The notes below the pieces were generated by a model, which searched no databases, was not told where the DNA came from, and was given only the letters and a program-made list of their open reading frames with translations. Positions 8,268 through 17,149 of a stretch of DNA of 64,000 nt are shown piece after piece. Source of the DNA: Streptomyces aureus (GTDB taxonomy: Bacteria; Actinomycetota; Actinomycetes; Streptomycetales; Streptomycetaceae); assembly GCF_000725495.1 (NCBI RefSeq), contig NZ_JNZD01000028.1, forward strand, positions 93,898 through 157,897, in the 5' to 3' direction. Numbering within the stretch: position 1 is the stretch's first letter; every line of letters begins with the position of its first letter. Position numbers and translations under genes: made by a program.

Positions 8268-11200
8268 GAGGAGACCCGTCATGAACCAGTTGGCTTCCGG
8301 CACGACCGGCAGAGGCCGCACCCAGGCCAGACCCTGGATCCGACGCTTTGCAGCAGCAGCGGGATTCGCCCTGGTCCCCGGACTGCTGACCCCCGTGGCA
8401 TTCGCTGCCGGAACCGACCCTCTGGGCGCGCCTCACCTGAACAAGCCCGTCCCCGCCAAGGTCTTCCCGCTCAAGTCCCACACGGACAGCAAGAACGCTG
8501 CACTCGTAGCGAAGTCGGATGCGGCCGACCGCGCAGCATCCCGGCGTGCCCGCGCCGACCAACGACGCACCGTCACCTGGCCCAGCGCCGGCACCGCCAC
8601 GCTGAAACTGACCAAAGCCGACATGGTGCAGGCCCATCCGGGAGCCCTTCCGGTGACGCTCAGCGCACCGAAGACAGACCAGGCTGCGTCCCCGTCCGCC
8701 AAAACCCTCAGCGTCAAAGTCCTGGACCAGGCAGCAACCAAACGGCTCGGAATCAAGGGCGTCGTCTTGGCCGTAACCGGCCCCGCTCAAGGGGGCAAGG
8801 CCCGCCTTGGCATCGACTACGCAGCCTTCGCCACCGCCTACGGCGGTGACTGGGCTGGCCGCCTGCAGATACACAGCTACCCTGCCTGCGTACTGACGGC
8901 ACCGGACAAGCAGACCTGCCGCACATCCCACCAGCTCACTTCGGTCAACGACCGTGCACACGAGCGCCTTTCGTCCACCCTCGCCTTCACCCCGTCATCC
9001 AGCGCGCCTCAGACCACCGTGCTTGCCGTGGCCGCCGGCACTCAGTCCGGCGCCGGCGACTACAAAGCCACCCCACTGGCCGCCTCCTCCACCTGGGATG
9101 CCGGCGGCTCCTCGGGAGCCTTCACCTGGTCCTACCCGCTGCGCACACCCCCGGCAGCCGCCGGGCCGACACCCAGCCTGGACATCTCCTACAACTCCGG
9201 CAGCGTGGACGGGCGGACCGCCTCGACGAACAACCAGGGCAGCCAGGTCGGCGAAGGCTTCGACCTCACCTCCTCCTACATCGAACGCAAATACGGCTCG
9301 TGTGACGACGACGGACAGAGCGATAAGTTCGACCTGTGCTGGAAGTACGAGAACGCCTCCCTGGTCCTCAACGGCAAGGCGACCGAACTCGTCAAGGACG
9401 ACACCAGCGGCAAGTGGCGTCTGAAGGACGACGACGCCTCCACCGTCACCCACTCCACAGGCGCCGACAACGGCGATGACGGCGACGACATCGCAGGCGG
9501 ACAGGGAGACGGCAAGGGCGAGTTCTGGACCGTCACCACCGGCGACGGCACCAAGTACGTCTTCGGCCAGAACAAACTCACCGGCGCGGGCACCGACGAC
9601 CGCACCAACTCCGTATGGACCGTCCCCGTCTTCGGCGACGACGCCGGCGAGCCCGGATACAGCAGCGGAACATCCTTCTCCGGCCGGGCCAAGACCCAAG
9701 CCTGGCGCTGGAACCTCGACTACGTCGAGGACACCCACGCCAACGCCATGACCTACTGGTACACCGCCGAACACAACAACTACGACAAGCTCGGCGACGA
9801 CACCACCGGCACCGACTACACCCGCGGCGGCTACCTCAAGGAGATCCGCTACGGCCAGCGCGCCACCACACTCTTCTCCGGCTCACCCGCCGCCTCCGAC
9901 AAGGTCGTCTTCTCCTACGAAGAGCGCTGCGACCCCTCCATCAGCACCTGCGACACGCTGACCAAGGACAACCGCGACAGCTGGCCCGACGTCCCCTTCG
10001 ACGCCCTGTGCAAGGACGGCGACAAGTGCACCGGCAACGTCGCCCCCACCTTCTTCACCCGCAAACGCCTGACCGGCATCACCACCTACGCCTGGAACGC
10101 CGCAGCCACCACACCCGCCTTCGAGTCGGTGGACACCTGGGCACTCAAGCAGCACTACCTCGACCCGGGCGACACCGGCGACTCCACGGACCAGTCGCTC
10201 TGGCTCGACGAGATCAAGCACACCGGCAAGCACGGCACCGAACTCTCCCTCGACCCGGTCAAGTTCACCCACCTCTTCCTGCCCAACCGCGTCGACGGCG
10301 CCTCGGACAACATCCTCTCGCTCGACAAACCACGCCTGCAGACCGTGACCTCCGAGGCCGGAGCACAAACAGCCGTCACCTACGCCGAGGCCGACTGCGT
10401 CGCAGGGCAGACCATGCCCAAGGTCGACGAGAACACCAAGCGCTGCTACCCCGTCTACTGGTCACCCAACGGCGGCAAGACACCAACCCTCGATTGGTTC
10501 CAGAAATACCCGGTCACAGCCGTCAGCACCTCCGATCCTTTCGGCGGCTCGGAGTCGGTCCAGCACACCTACCAGTACTCCGGCGGCGGAGCCTGGCACT
10601 ACAACGACGACCCGATGACACCGGCCAAGGAACGCACCTGGTCCATCTGGCGCGGCTTCAGCAAGGTCACCCACCTCACCGGTGACAGCGACAGCGACCG
10701 CATGAAAACCGTCACCGTCTACATGCGAGGCATGAACGGCGACCGCGTTCTCGGAACAGACGGCAAGACCCCCGACGCCGACGCCCGCAAGAGCGCCGAC
10801 ATCACCGGCATCAAAGCCGCGAAGATCACCGACTCCGAGCAGTACGCAGGCTTCACCAGGGAAACCGTCACCTACAACGGCGCCGACGAAGTCTCCGGCA
10901 CGATCAACGACCCCTGGTCGCAAAAGACAGCCACCCAGCACAAGTCGTACGCGGACACCGAGGCCTACTACGTCCGCACCCAAGCACGTCACGCACGCAC
11001 CAACGTGACCAGCGGCATCGCCCCCCACGACCGCGTCCGCACCACCATCACGACCTACGACGACTACGGCATGGCCTCCAAGGTCGAAGACCGCGGCGAC
11101 GACGACGTCGACGGTGATGAGACCTGCACACGCAACACCTACGCCCGCAACGACGCCATCGGCATCAACACCCTCATCTCCCGCGTCCGGGTGGTCGCCA

Positions 11201-11460
11201 AGCCCTGCGCCACACTCAACGCGGACCTCGACCTGCCGGCAGACGCTACACGCCCCGGCGACGTCATCTCGGACACGGCCACGACGTTCGACTCCAAGAC
11301 GTACACGAGCACCCAGACCCCCACCAAGGGCGAGGCGCAGTGGACAGGACGGGCCAAGGGCTACGCCGCCGACGGAACACCGAGCTGGCAGAAGATCGGC
11401 ACCGTCGACTACGACACCCTGGGCCGCCCAAAGCTGGTCAAAAACGCCAACGACCTGGCC

Positions 11461-11490
11461 GTCTCCTCGACACACACCCGTCGCTGCGGG
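11461..11490 (+). other. Frameshift site in the Rhs gene
   Basis: Upstream coding is in the frame of ATG 8281 up to VSSTHT. Downstream coding (AAGPLTASDVTDAATYK) is one base later. The switch falls within a CA-rich tract followed by CCC (ACACACCCG). Removing one C restores a continuous YD-repeat protein. No slippery heptamer or downstream structure typical of programmed shifting is obvious. Confidence 0.75.
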
Positions 11491-14435
11491 CCCGCTGACC
11501 GCCAGCGACGTCACCGACGCCGCGACATACAAGACCACGTCCGCGATCGACTTCGCCACCGGCTCGGTCCTCAAGGTCACCGACCCCAACAACAAGATCA
11601 CCGAAAGCCAGTACGACAGCCTCGGACGGGTGACCAAGGTCTGGCTGCCCAACCGCTCCCGCGCGCTGCAGAAGACCCCGAACTACGTCTACGACTACCA
11701 CGTCACCAATACGGCGATGTCCTGGGTCTCCACCGCATCCCTCAACGGCGAGGCGTCCGGCTACAACACCACCTACCAGTTCTACGACTCGCTCCTGCGC
11801 AGCCGCCAGGTACAAACTCCCACCCCCGTCGGCGGCCGCCTGGTATCCCTGACCCTGTACGACGACCGCGGCCTGGCCGTCAGCGCACAGGGCGACATCT
11901 GGGACAACACCTCCGCTCCGTCCAACCAACCGGTACAGACCGCGGGCGGAGCAGCCCCAGCCCAGAGCGACACCACCTACGACGGCGCCTCGCGAGCCAT
12001 CAAGACGGTGACGAAGAACTTCAACGTCCCCCGCTGGACCATCGACACCACCTACACCGGCGACACCGTCTCGACCAGCGCACCCGACGGAGGCCACGCC
12101 ACCACCGTGGTCACCAACGCCCTCGGCCAGACCACCGAGCGCCGCGAATACGCAGGCCCCAAGCCCACCGGCACCGACTACACCACCACCGGATACCTGT
12201 ACACGCACGCAGGCCAGCAGGAGACCATCACCGGCCCGGACAAGACCACCTGGTCCTACACCTACGACCTCTTCGGCCGCCAGGTCACCACCAGCGACCC
12301 GGACAAGGGCACCAGCGCCACCGAGTACAACAACCTCGACCAGGTCGTCAGCACCACCCCCAACAAGGACGCCAGCAAGAAGCTGCTCTACGCCTACGAC
12401 GACCTCGGCCGCAAAACCGGCATGTGGCAGACCGACAAGACGGATGCCAACAAGCTCGCAGCCTGGGGCTTCGACGCCGTCGCCAAGGGACAGCCCGACA
12501 CGGCAACCCGCTACGACGGGGGCACAACTGGCAAGGCCTACACCCAGAAGGTCACCACCTACGACAGCCTCTACCGGGCCACCGAAAGCCAGCTGATCCT
12601 CCCCGCCACCGACCCCCTCGTCACCGCCGGCGTCCCCGCCACGCTCTCCTTCACCACCGGCTACAAAGCAGACGGCACGGTCAGCCAGACCTCCCAGCCG
12701 GCTGTCGGAGGCCTCCCCTCCGAAACCGTCTCCTACACGTACAACGCCACCGGGCAGCAGACATCCTCCGTCGGCACCACCGGCTACCTCCAGCACGCCG
12801 GATTCTCACCCCAAGGCGACCTGACCCGGCTCGAACTGGGCATGGACGGAGCCGACTCCGCCAAGAAGGCCTACCTCAACTGGGAATACCAGCCCGGGAC
12901 CCGCCGCCTGACACGCTCCTTCGTCACCGACGACGTCCACGGCTACATGCCGCAGGACACCCGCTACACCCAAGACGACGCCGGCAACGTCACCTCCATC
13001 TTTGACGCCTCCACCCAGGGCGGCACCACCAAGACCGACAACCAGTGCTTCACCTACGACAGCAACAGCCGCATAACTGAGGCCTGGACCCCCAAAACCG
13101 CCGACTGTGCCGCCACGGGCCGCACCACCACCAACATCGACGGCGCAGCGCCCTACTGGACCTCATACACCTACACCACCGCCGGCCAGCGCAAAACCGA
13201 AACCAAGCACACCACCACCGGCGACAGCACCACCACCTATCAGTACGACGCCACCACCGACACCAAACCCCACACCCTGGACAACACCTCAGGAGCCACG
13301 ACCGGCACCTACACCTACGACGCGCAGGGCAACACCACGGCACGCCCCGGCCCCAGCGCACAGCAGGCCCTGCTCTGGAACGCCGAAGGCAAACTGACCA
13401 AGACCACTGAGAAGAGCAAGGAGACCAGCTACCTCTACGACGCAGGCGGCGAACTCCTCATCCGCCGCGCCAAGGCAGACGGCGACACCGTCCTCTACCT
13501 CGGCGGCACCGAGGTACGGCTGACAGTCGCCGGCACCACCAAGACGCTCACCGGCACGCGCTACTACACCGCCAACGGCCAGACGATCGCCGTCCGCACC
13601 GCCAAGTCCGGCACCTCCGGCACAAAGCTCAGCTTCCTCGCCACCGACCCCCACGGCACCGCAAGCCTCGCCTTCGATGCCACCACTTACGCCATCACCA
13701 AGCGCTACACGACACCGTTCGGCGCACCCCGCGGAGCGAAGGCCACCACCTGGCCCGACGACAAGGCCTTCCTCGGGAAACCCGCGGACGAAGCGACGAG
13801 CCTCACCCACATCGGAGCACGCGAATACGACCCGGCCATCGGCCAGTTCATCAGCGTCGACCCACTCCTCAGCCTCGACCAACACCAGTCACTCAACGGC
13901 TACAGCTACGCCAATAACAGCCCCATCACCAACAGTGACCCCACCGGGCTCGTCACCGAGCCGACCGAACCCGGTGGCGGCGGAAGCGTCGACGACAGGC
14001 AGTGCCCGCCATTCTGCAGCGCGGACGGCCAACCGCACGGCCCCAGCGTCAGCAACGGATCCAGCAACAGGAAGTCTGACGGCACGGCCGGCGGAGGAAG
14101 CGTCTGCCCTTGCGGAACATCGCACACTGGCAGTGCAGGGGCCACCAGCAGTGGTGATGACACCTTCTGGGGAAACGAAAGCCAGGTGATTTTTGGCTGG
14201 GGACATGGAATTGCGCAGGTAAGCGAATGGGGGATGAAGGTCGGGTACCCTCTCTGTTGGGTTGGGTGGGAAGACTGCGAAGTCACTGATTCCTACGATG
14301 CCTGGGCAGCCTCTCACGGGGCAGCACCACACGATCCTCTGTACGGACGGGCTGAGTCTGAGGTCTACGACAACCTCCTCGCTGCCGTCGGCGGCAGAGG
14401 TCAGGTATCGGGAAAAATGCGACCGGGTGGCAACC

Positions 14436-14821
14436 TTAAGGGTGTCAACCCGTCAGGATCGCGAACCAATTGTGCCAAGTGCGCAGTGGCCACCGATGAA
14501 CGGCTCCAAGGACTCAGTTCGGTGGCGAAAGAGGGGGGCATCACTGACGCGCGCGCCCTCGAAAAGCGCTACGGATCGACCTTCAAGGCGACGAGTGGCT
14601 TTGATGGAATATCCGGTGAACTGCTGCGAAAGGGAGATGGGGCACGAGGTATCGTTTACGGATTCGACACCGACGGTGCCGGAAACATCCCGTACCCGGG
14701 ACACTTCTTCAATGCTGTGAACGATGGTGGAAACATCAAGTTCCTCGATGGCCAGATGGGCGGGTACGCCGTGGACGAATGGGAGTACTACGACTTCATG
14801 TATACGGGAGGGGGAAAGTAG
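14436..14821 (+). other. Tox-PL (papain-fold, glutamine deamidase-like) toxin domain
   Basis: The C-terminal ~125 residues of the Rhs product carry SGSRTNCAKCAVATDERL, then GHFFNAV and FLDGQ. Together these supply a Cys-His-Asp triad; codons lie at 14471-14473 (Cys), 14702-14704 (His) and 14747-14749 (Asp). This matches the papain-like Tox-PL family of polymorphic toxins, related to effector glutamine deamidases. The predicted action is deamidation of a target-protein glutamine inside a recipient cell. The target is unknown. Confidence 0.75.
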
Positions 14822-14822
14822 A

Positions 14823-15086
14823 GTGCAGCAGCAAGAGGCCGCGAGCATCGCTGAGGGGTTTGGTAGGTCTATGATTCCCGAGTGGGATGAATGGGGATGT
14901 CGCATCGTACCCGCCGATCGGTTGCACTTGACTGGCCATCATGTCTTTGTGTATCCGCCAAGCGAAGAAAGCGGCGCGCGGCTGGGCGGGAACTGGCCCA
15001 TCGTTGTCAACGATGCAACCGGTGAATGTCGATTCGTGCGAGGGATTGATGAGTATCGAAAGCTGAAACCAGCTCGTCCCTCGTAG
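14823..15086 (+). CDS. Putative immunity protein for the Rhs Tox-PL toxin, 87 aa
   Basis: The GTG start at 14823 lies 1 base after the toxin stop; its ribosome site (GGAGGGGGAA) is inside the last toxin codons, so the two are translationally coupled. The 87-aa acidic cytosolic protein has no signal peptide. Features include MIPEWDEWGCRIVP, HHVFVYPPSEES and WPIVVNDATGECRFVRGIDE. Position, size and coupling are those of a cognate immunity gene. I do not recognise an immunity family with certainty, so function rests on context. Base composition is lower in GC than the Rhs body, as is usual for exchangeable toxin-tip/immunity cassettes. Confidence 0.65.
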   Translation: MQQQEAASIAEGFGRSMIPEWDEWGCRIVPADRLHLTGHHVFVYPPSEESGARLGGNWPIVVNDATGECRFVRGIDEYRKLKPARPS

Positions 15087-15223
15087 ATCCCAGTAGAAGT
15101 GCCAAGGCTGACCTTTTATCGGCCTCCACAAGGAGGCTCGCTGGCGCCTTGTCGGTAGATTTTAAGATCTCAGTGTTCCTGACCAGGTAAATGCATGACC
15201 TGCTCGGATCCTGAGTCTTTTGA

Positions 15224-15254
15224 AGACCCTGTCCCGTTCTGAGGGGCAGGGTCT
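15224..15254. terminator. Strong hairpin terminator candidate after the immunity gene
   Basis: AGACCCTGTCCC (15224-15235) pairs with GGGGCAGGGTCT (15243-15254) through a 7-base loop, giving 12 pairs including one G-T. It sits 138 bases after the immunity stop. There is no long T-run, which is common for actinobacterial terminators. Confidence 0.55.
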
Positions 15255-15280
15255 CTGCCGGAGTAATTGCCAAGACCTCT

Positions 15281-15303
15281 CTGAGACCGCGTTTGAGATC
15301 TGC
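15281..15303 (+). repeat. Left copy of 23-bp terminal inverted repeat
   Basis: It matches the complement of 16699-16721 at 22 of 23 positions. Similarity ends abruptly on both sides, as expected for element ends. Confidence 0.65.
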
Positions 15304-15392
15304 CGTGGAGCTGGAGGACCGACTGAGGTTGAAGGAGCGGCAAGGCGATCCGTTTTGCTGATCAGTAGGATCGGCAGGTCGGAGGGGATGTG

Positions 15393-15773
15393 ATGTTGCA
15401 GGTTCTGTACAGCGGGGAGACCAGAGAGCTTGAGCTCTCTGGGACGCGTCGAGAGCTCCTGGCGCTCGGGCAGCTGCTGCGGGGGAAGGCTGGAAGCTGT
15501 GATCTCTCGGAGAACCGGCACCCCTTTCCCTATGAGAGGTCGCTGTCCGAGATCGCGTTCCGGGAGGATCCGGGGCGGGACACCGCTTCGATCGTCGCGG
15601 AGGGTCAGATCCTGAGGATCCAGGGGGGACGGGGAGCTCTCGACCTCCTGGCCGACAACATCGAGGACTTCGCTTCCGAGGCGGATGCAAGCGATCATTG
15701 CCACGTCGACTCCCCGACATACGACTCCATCGCGCCAGAGTCGGACCCTCTGGTGATCGCATTCATGAGGTGA
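15393..15773 (+). CDS. Imm32-family immunity protein
   Basis: The 126-aa product fits the Streptomyces Imm32 type: an opening beta-strand region with ELELSGTRRELLALGQLLRG, a middle strand pair (IVAEGQILRIQGGRGALDLL) and the end HCHVDSPTYDSIAPESDPLV. These proteins are predicted all-beta cytosolic immunity proteins of polymorphic toxin systems. ATG 15393 is preferred over GTG 15390 because GGAGGGG then lies 5 bases upstream. The gene is inside a transposase-bearing inverted-repeat segment just downstream of a toxin/immunity pair. Its cognate toxin is unknown; it may be an orphan carried by the element. Confidence 0.7.
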   Translation: MLQVLYSGETRELELSGTRRELLALGQLLRGKAGSCDLSENRHPFPYERSLSEIAFREDPGRDTASIVAEGQILRIQGGRGALDLLADNIEDFASEADASDHCHVDSPTYDSIAPESDPLVIAFMR

Positions 15774-16662
15774 GCGGAGAGCCTTCGGCCGTAAGGCGGT
15801 TGAGCCCGCAGGCCTCGGCGCGAGAGAGCGGTCGTGGGCCTGGTCGGGTTGCCGGTCGGCCTCGGGTGAGGCGGCGGACCATGATGCCGATCATCGCCCA
15901 GCGGATCATCGCCTCCGAGTGGGCGGGGCTGGTCTCGTAGTCCCTGGCGAGGCGCCGGTGGGTGGTGAGCCAGGAGAAGGTTCGCTCCACCGCCCACCGC
16001 TTGGGCTGGACCTGGAAGCCGCGCTGGCCAGGGTCTTTGCGGACGATCTCCAGCTCGCGGCCGAGGATCTGGGCGGCCCAGCCGACCAGGCGGCCGGCGA
16101 AGCCCTGGTCGGCCCAGACCTTCCGGACTCCGGGGTGGTCGAGCCTGGTCCACAGCAGCGGCCGCTTCGCGCCGTCGCGGTCCTGGATGCTCGCCGCGAC
16201 GACGTGGACGGCCAGGAGCAGGCCGAGGGTGTCGGTGACGATGAACCTCTTGCGGCCTTTCACCTTCTTACCCGCGTCGAAGCCCCTGGTGGCGGCGGGG
16301 ACGGTATCAGCAGTGCGGACGGACTGCGAGTCGATCAGCCCGGCGCTCGGCTCCGTGTCGCGGCCGTCGGCTTGACGGACCTTGCCGCGCAGGGCGTCAT
16401 GGATGCGCTCGACGGTGCCGTCGTCGTGCCACCACGTGAAGTACCAGTACACCGTTGGCCAGGGCGGGAAGTCCTTCGGCAACTGCCGCCAGGCACACCC
16501 GGTCCGCACCACGTAGAAGATCGCGTCGACGATCCGCCGCCGCGGATGCTTCTCCCGCCGACCACCTTTCGGACCCACCCGAGCCGGAGGGAGTAGCGGC
16601 TCCACCAGCGCCCATTGATCATCTGTCAGGTCCGACGGATACCCACCCCCAGCACCGCTCAC
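15763..16662 (-). CDS. IS5-family DDE transposase
   Basis: The 299-aa product starts at GTG 16662 with the typical opening YPSDLTDDQWALVEPLLPPA (DUF4096-type N-terminus). It continues with WRQLPKDFPPWPTVYWYFT, the first catalytic Asp in AGLIDSQSVRTAD, a second in KVWADQGFAG, and the closing VERTFSWLTTHRRLARDYE with the Glu. The DDE core looks complete. The tail after MIGIMVRRL is unusually long and crosses the stop of the convergent Imm32 gene, so the end may be a read-through into cargo sequence. It should act on the flanking inverted repeats. Confidence 0.9.
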   Translation of the reverse strand: MSGAGGGYPSDLTDDQWALVEPLLPPARVGPKGGRREKHPRRRIVDAIFYVVRTGCAWRQLPKDFPPWPTVYWYFTWWHDDGTVERIHDALRGKVRQADGRDTEPSAGLIDSQSVRTADTVPAATRGFDAGKKVKGRKRFIVTDTLGLLLAVHVVAASIQDRDGAKRPLLWTRLDHPGVRKVWADQGFAGRLVGWAAQILGRELEIVRKDPGQRGFQVQPKRWAVERTFSWLTTHRRLARDYETSPAHSEAMIRWAMIGIMVRRLTRGRPATRPGPRPLSRAEACGLNRLTAEGSPLTS

Positions 16663-16698
16663 GAGAGGCTCAACGAGCACTTCAGTCCGGGGGATACC

Positions 16699-16721
16699 GC
16701 AGATCTCAAACGCGGTCTGAG
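16699..16721 (-). repeat. Right copy of 23-bp terminal inverted repeat
   Basis: This is the inverted partner of 15281-15303. It lies 37 bases upstream of the transposase start, the normal place for an IS end. Confidence 0.65.
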
Positions 16722-16825
16722 CGGGGCTGCGCGCCCTTGGGGCGCCCAGCCGGATGGGCGGCTGAGGGGCGGGCGGAGTGGATGGTGTTCCTCGTCTGGC
16801 GGGACTTTCCGCGATGTGGAGCCTG

Positions 16826-17031
16826 TCAGGAGAGCACCTGGGCGAGGACGCCGGTGAGGGCGATGGCCAGTGAAGTGTGAGGACGGCGGCGAAGGTGGCC
16901 GCGGCGCGCATCAGGGCGGCGGGATAGGTGGCGCCGTCCAGGCGGGTGAGTACGCCGGCTGCCGTGGCCGCGAGGAGTGCGAGTACGACAACCAGACCGG
17001 TGCTGAGCAGGACTGTGGCGAGGTGGTTCAC
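16826..17031 (-). pseudogene. Small two-span membrane protein, frameshifted
   Basis: ATG 17031 begins MNHLATVLLSTGLVVVLALL with a first membrane span, then GATYPAALMRAAATFAAVLTL. After that the frame turns to a Pro/Ser-rich run, while the next frame continues as SLAIALTGVLAQVLS to a stop at 16826. Joining the two gives a ~68-aa protein with two membrane spans, a common uncharacterised Streptomyces type. One lost base near 16868 explains the break. The transposon end lies about 105 bases beyond the stop. Confidence 0.55.
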
Positions 17032-17149
17032 GGCGATCTCCCCGAGGAGGGCGGATGCTGACCCGCCCCAATTTCACGGAACAGGTGTCCGCCCGGGTCC
17101 AGCTGGACAAAGATGGACTTCTTTGGACGTGCGGGACTCAGGGGGGTAT

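Larger units (their letters stand above)
8281..14821 (+). pseudogene. Secreted Rhs/YD-repeat toxin with Tox-PL tip, one frameshift
   Basis: The start is ATG 8281 (GAGGAG 8 bases upstream), giving a Sec signal with an Arg-rich n-region, GFALVPGLLTPVAFA and cleavage near residue 42. An N-terminal beta region and many YD repeats follow. Near 11475 the coding frame shifts by one base: the first frame stays open as nonsense to 13005, while real coding continues in the next frame to 14821. Restoring one base gives about 2179 aa. The Rhs core ends with IGAREYDPAIGQFISVDP and YANNSPITNSDPTGL near 13800-13950. A Tox-PL domain then ends the protein. Rhs shells encapsulate and deliver C-terminal toxins. 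As sequenced, the full toxin cannot be made without frameshifting; a sequencing error is equally possible. Confidence 0.85.
15281..16721. mobile_element. Possible transposable segment with an immunity-type cargo gene
   Basis: A 23-bp inverted repeat with one mismatch bounds 1441 bases. The perfect part is agaccgcgtttgagatctgc at 15284-15303 and its complement at 16699-16718. Inside are an Imm32-type gene (+) and an IS5-type transposase (-) that converge and overlap by 11 bases. The transposase alone would make a ~1.0 kb IS, so the segment is about 0.45 kb longer than usual. No clear target duplication is visible. Confidence 0.5.

Noticed and set aside
8122..8280. Earlier possible start for the Rhs gene at 8122
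   Set aside because: It would overlap the LamG gene and bury the signal peptide; ATG 8281 has a strong ribosome site and gives a proper Sec signal.
11491..13005. Continuation of the first Rhs frame to 13005 as a real protein part
   Set aside because: After 11490 that frame becomes Arg/His/Pro-rich nonsense while YD repeats continue in the neighbouring frame.
11500..13900. CRISPR or DNA tandem repeat array
   Set aside because: The periodicity is protein-level YD repeats with varied DNA; there are no identical spaced repeats.
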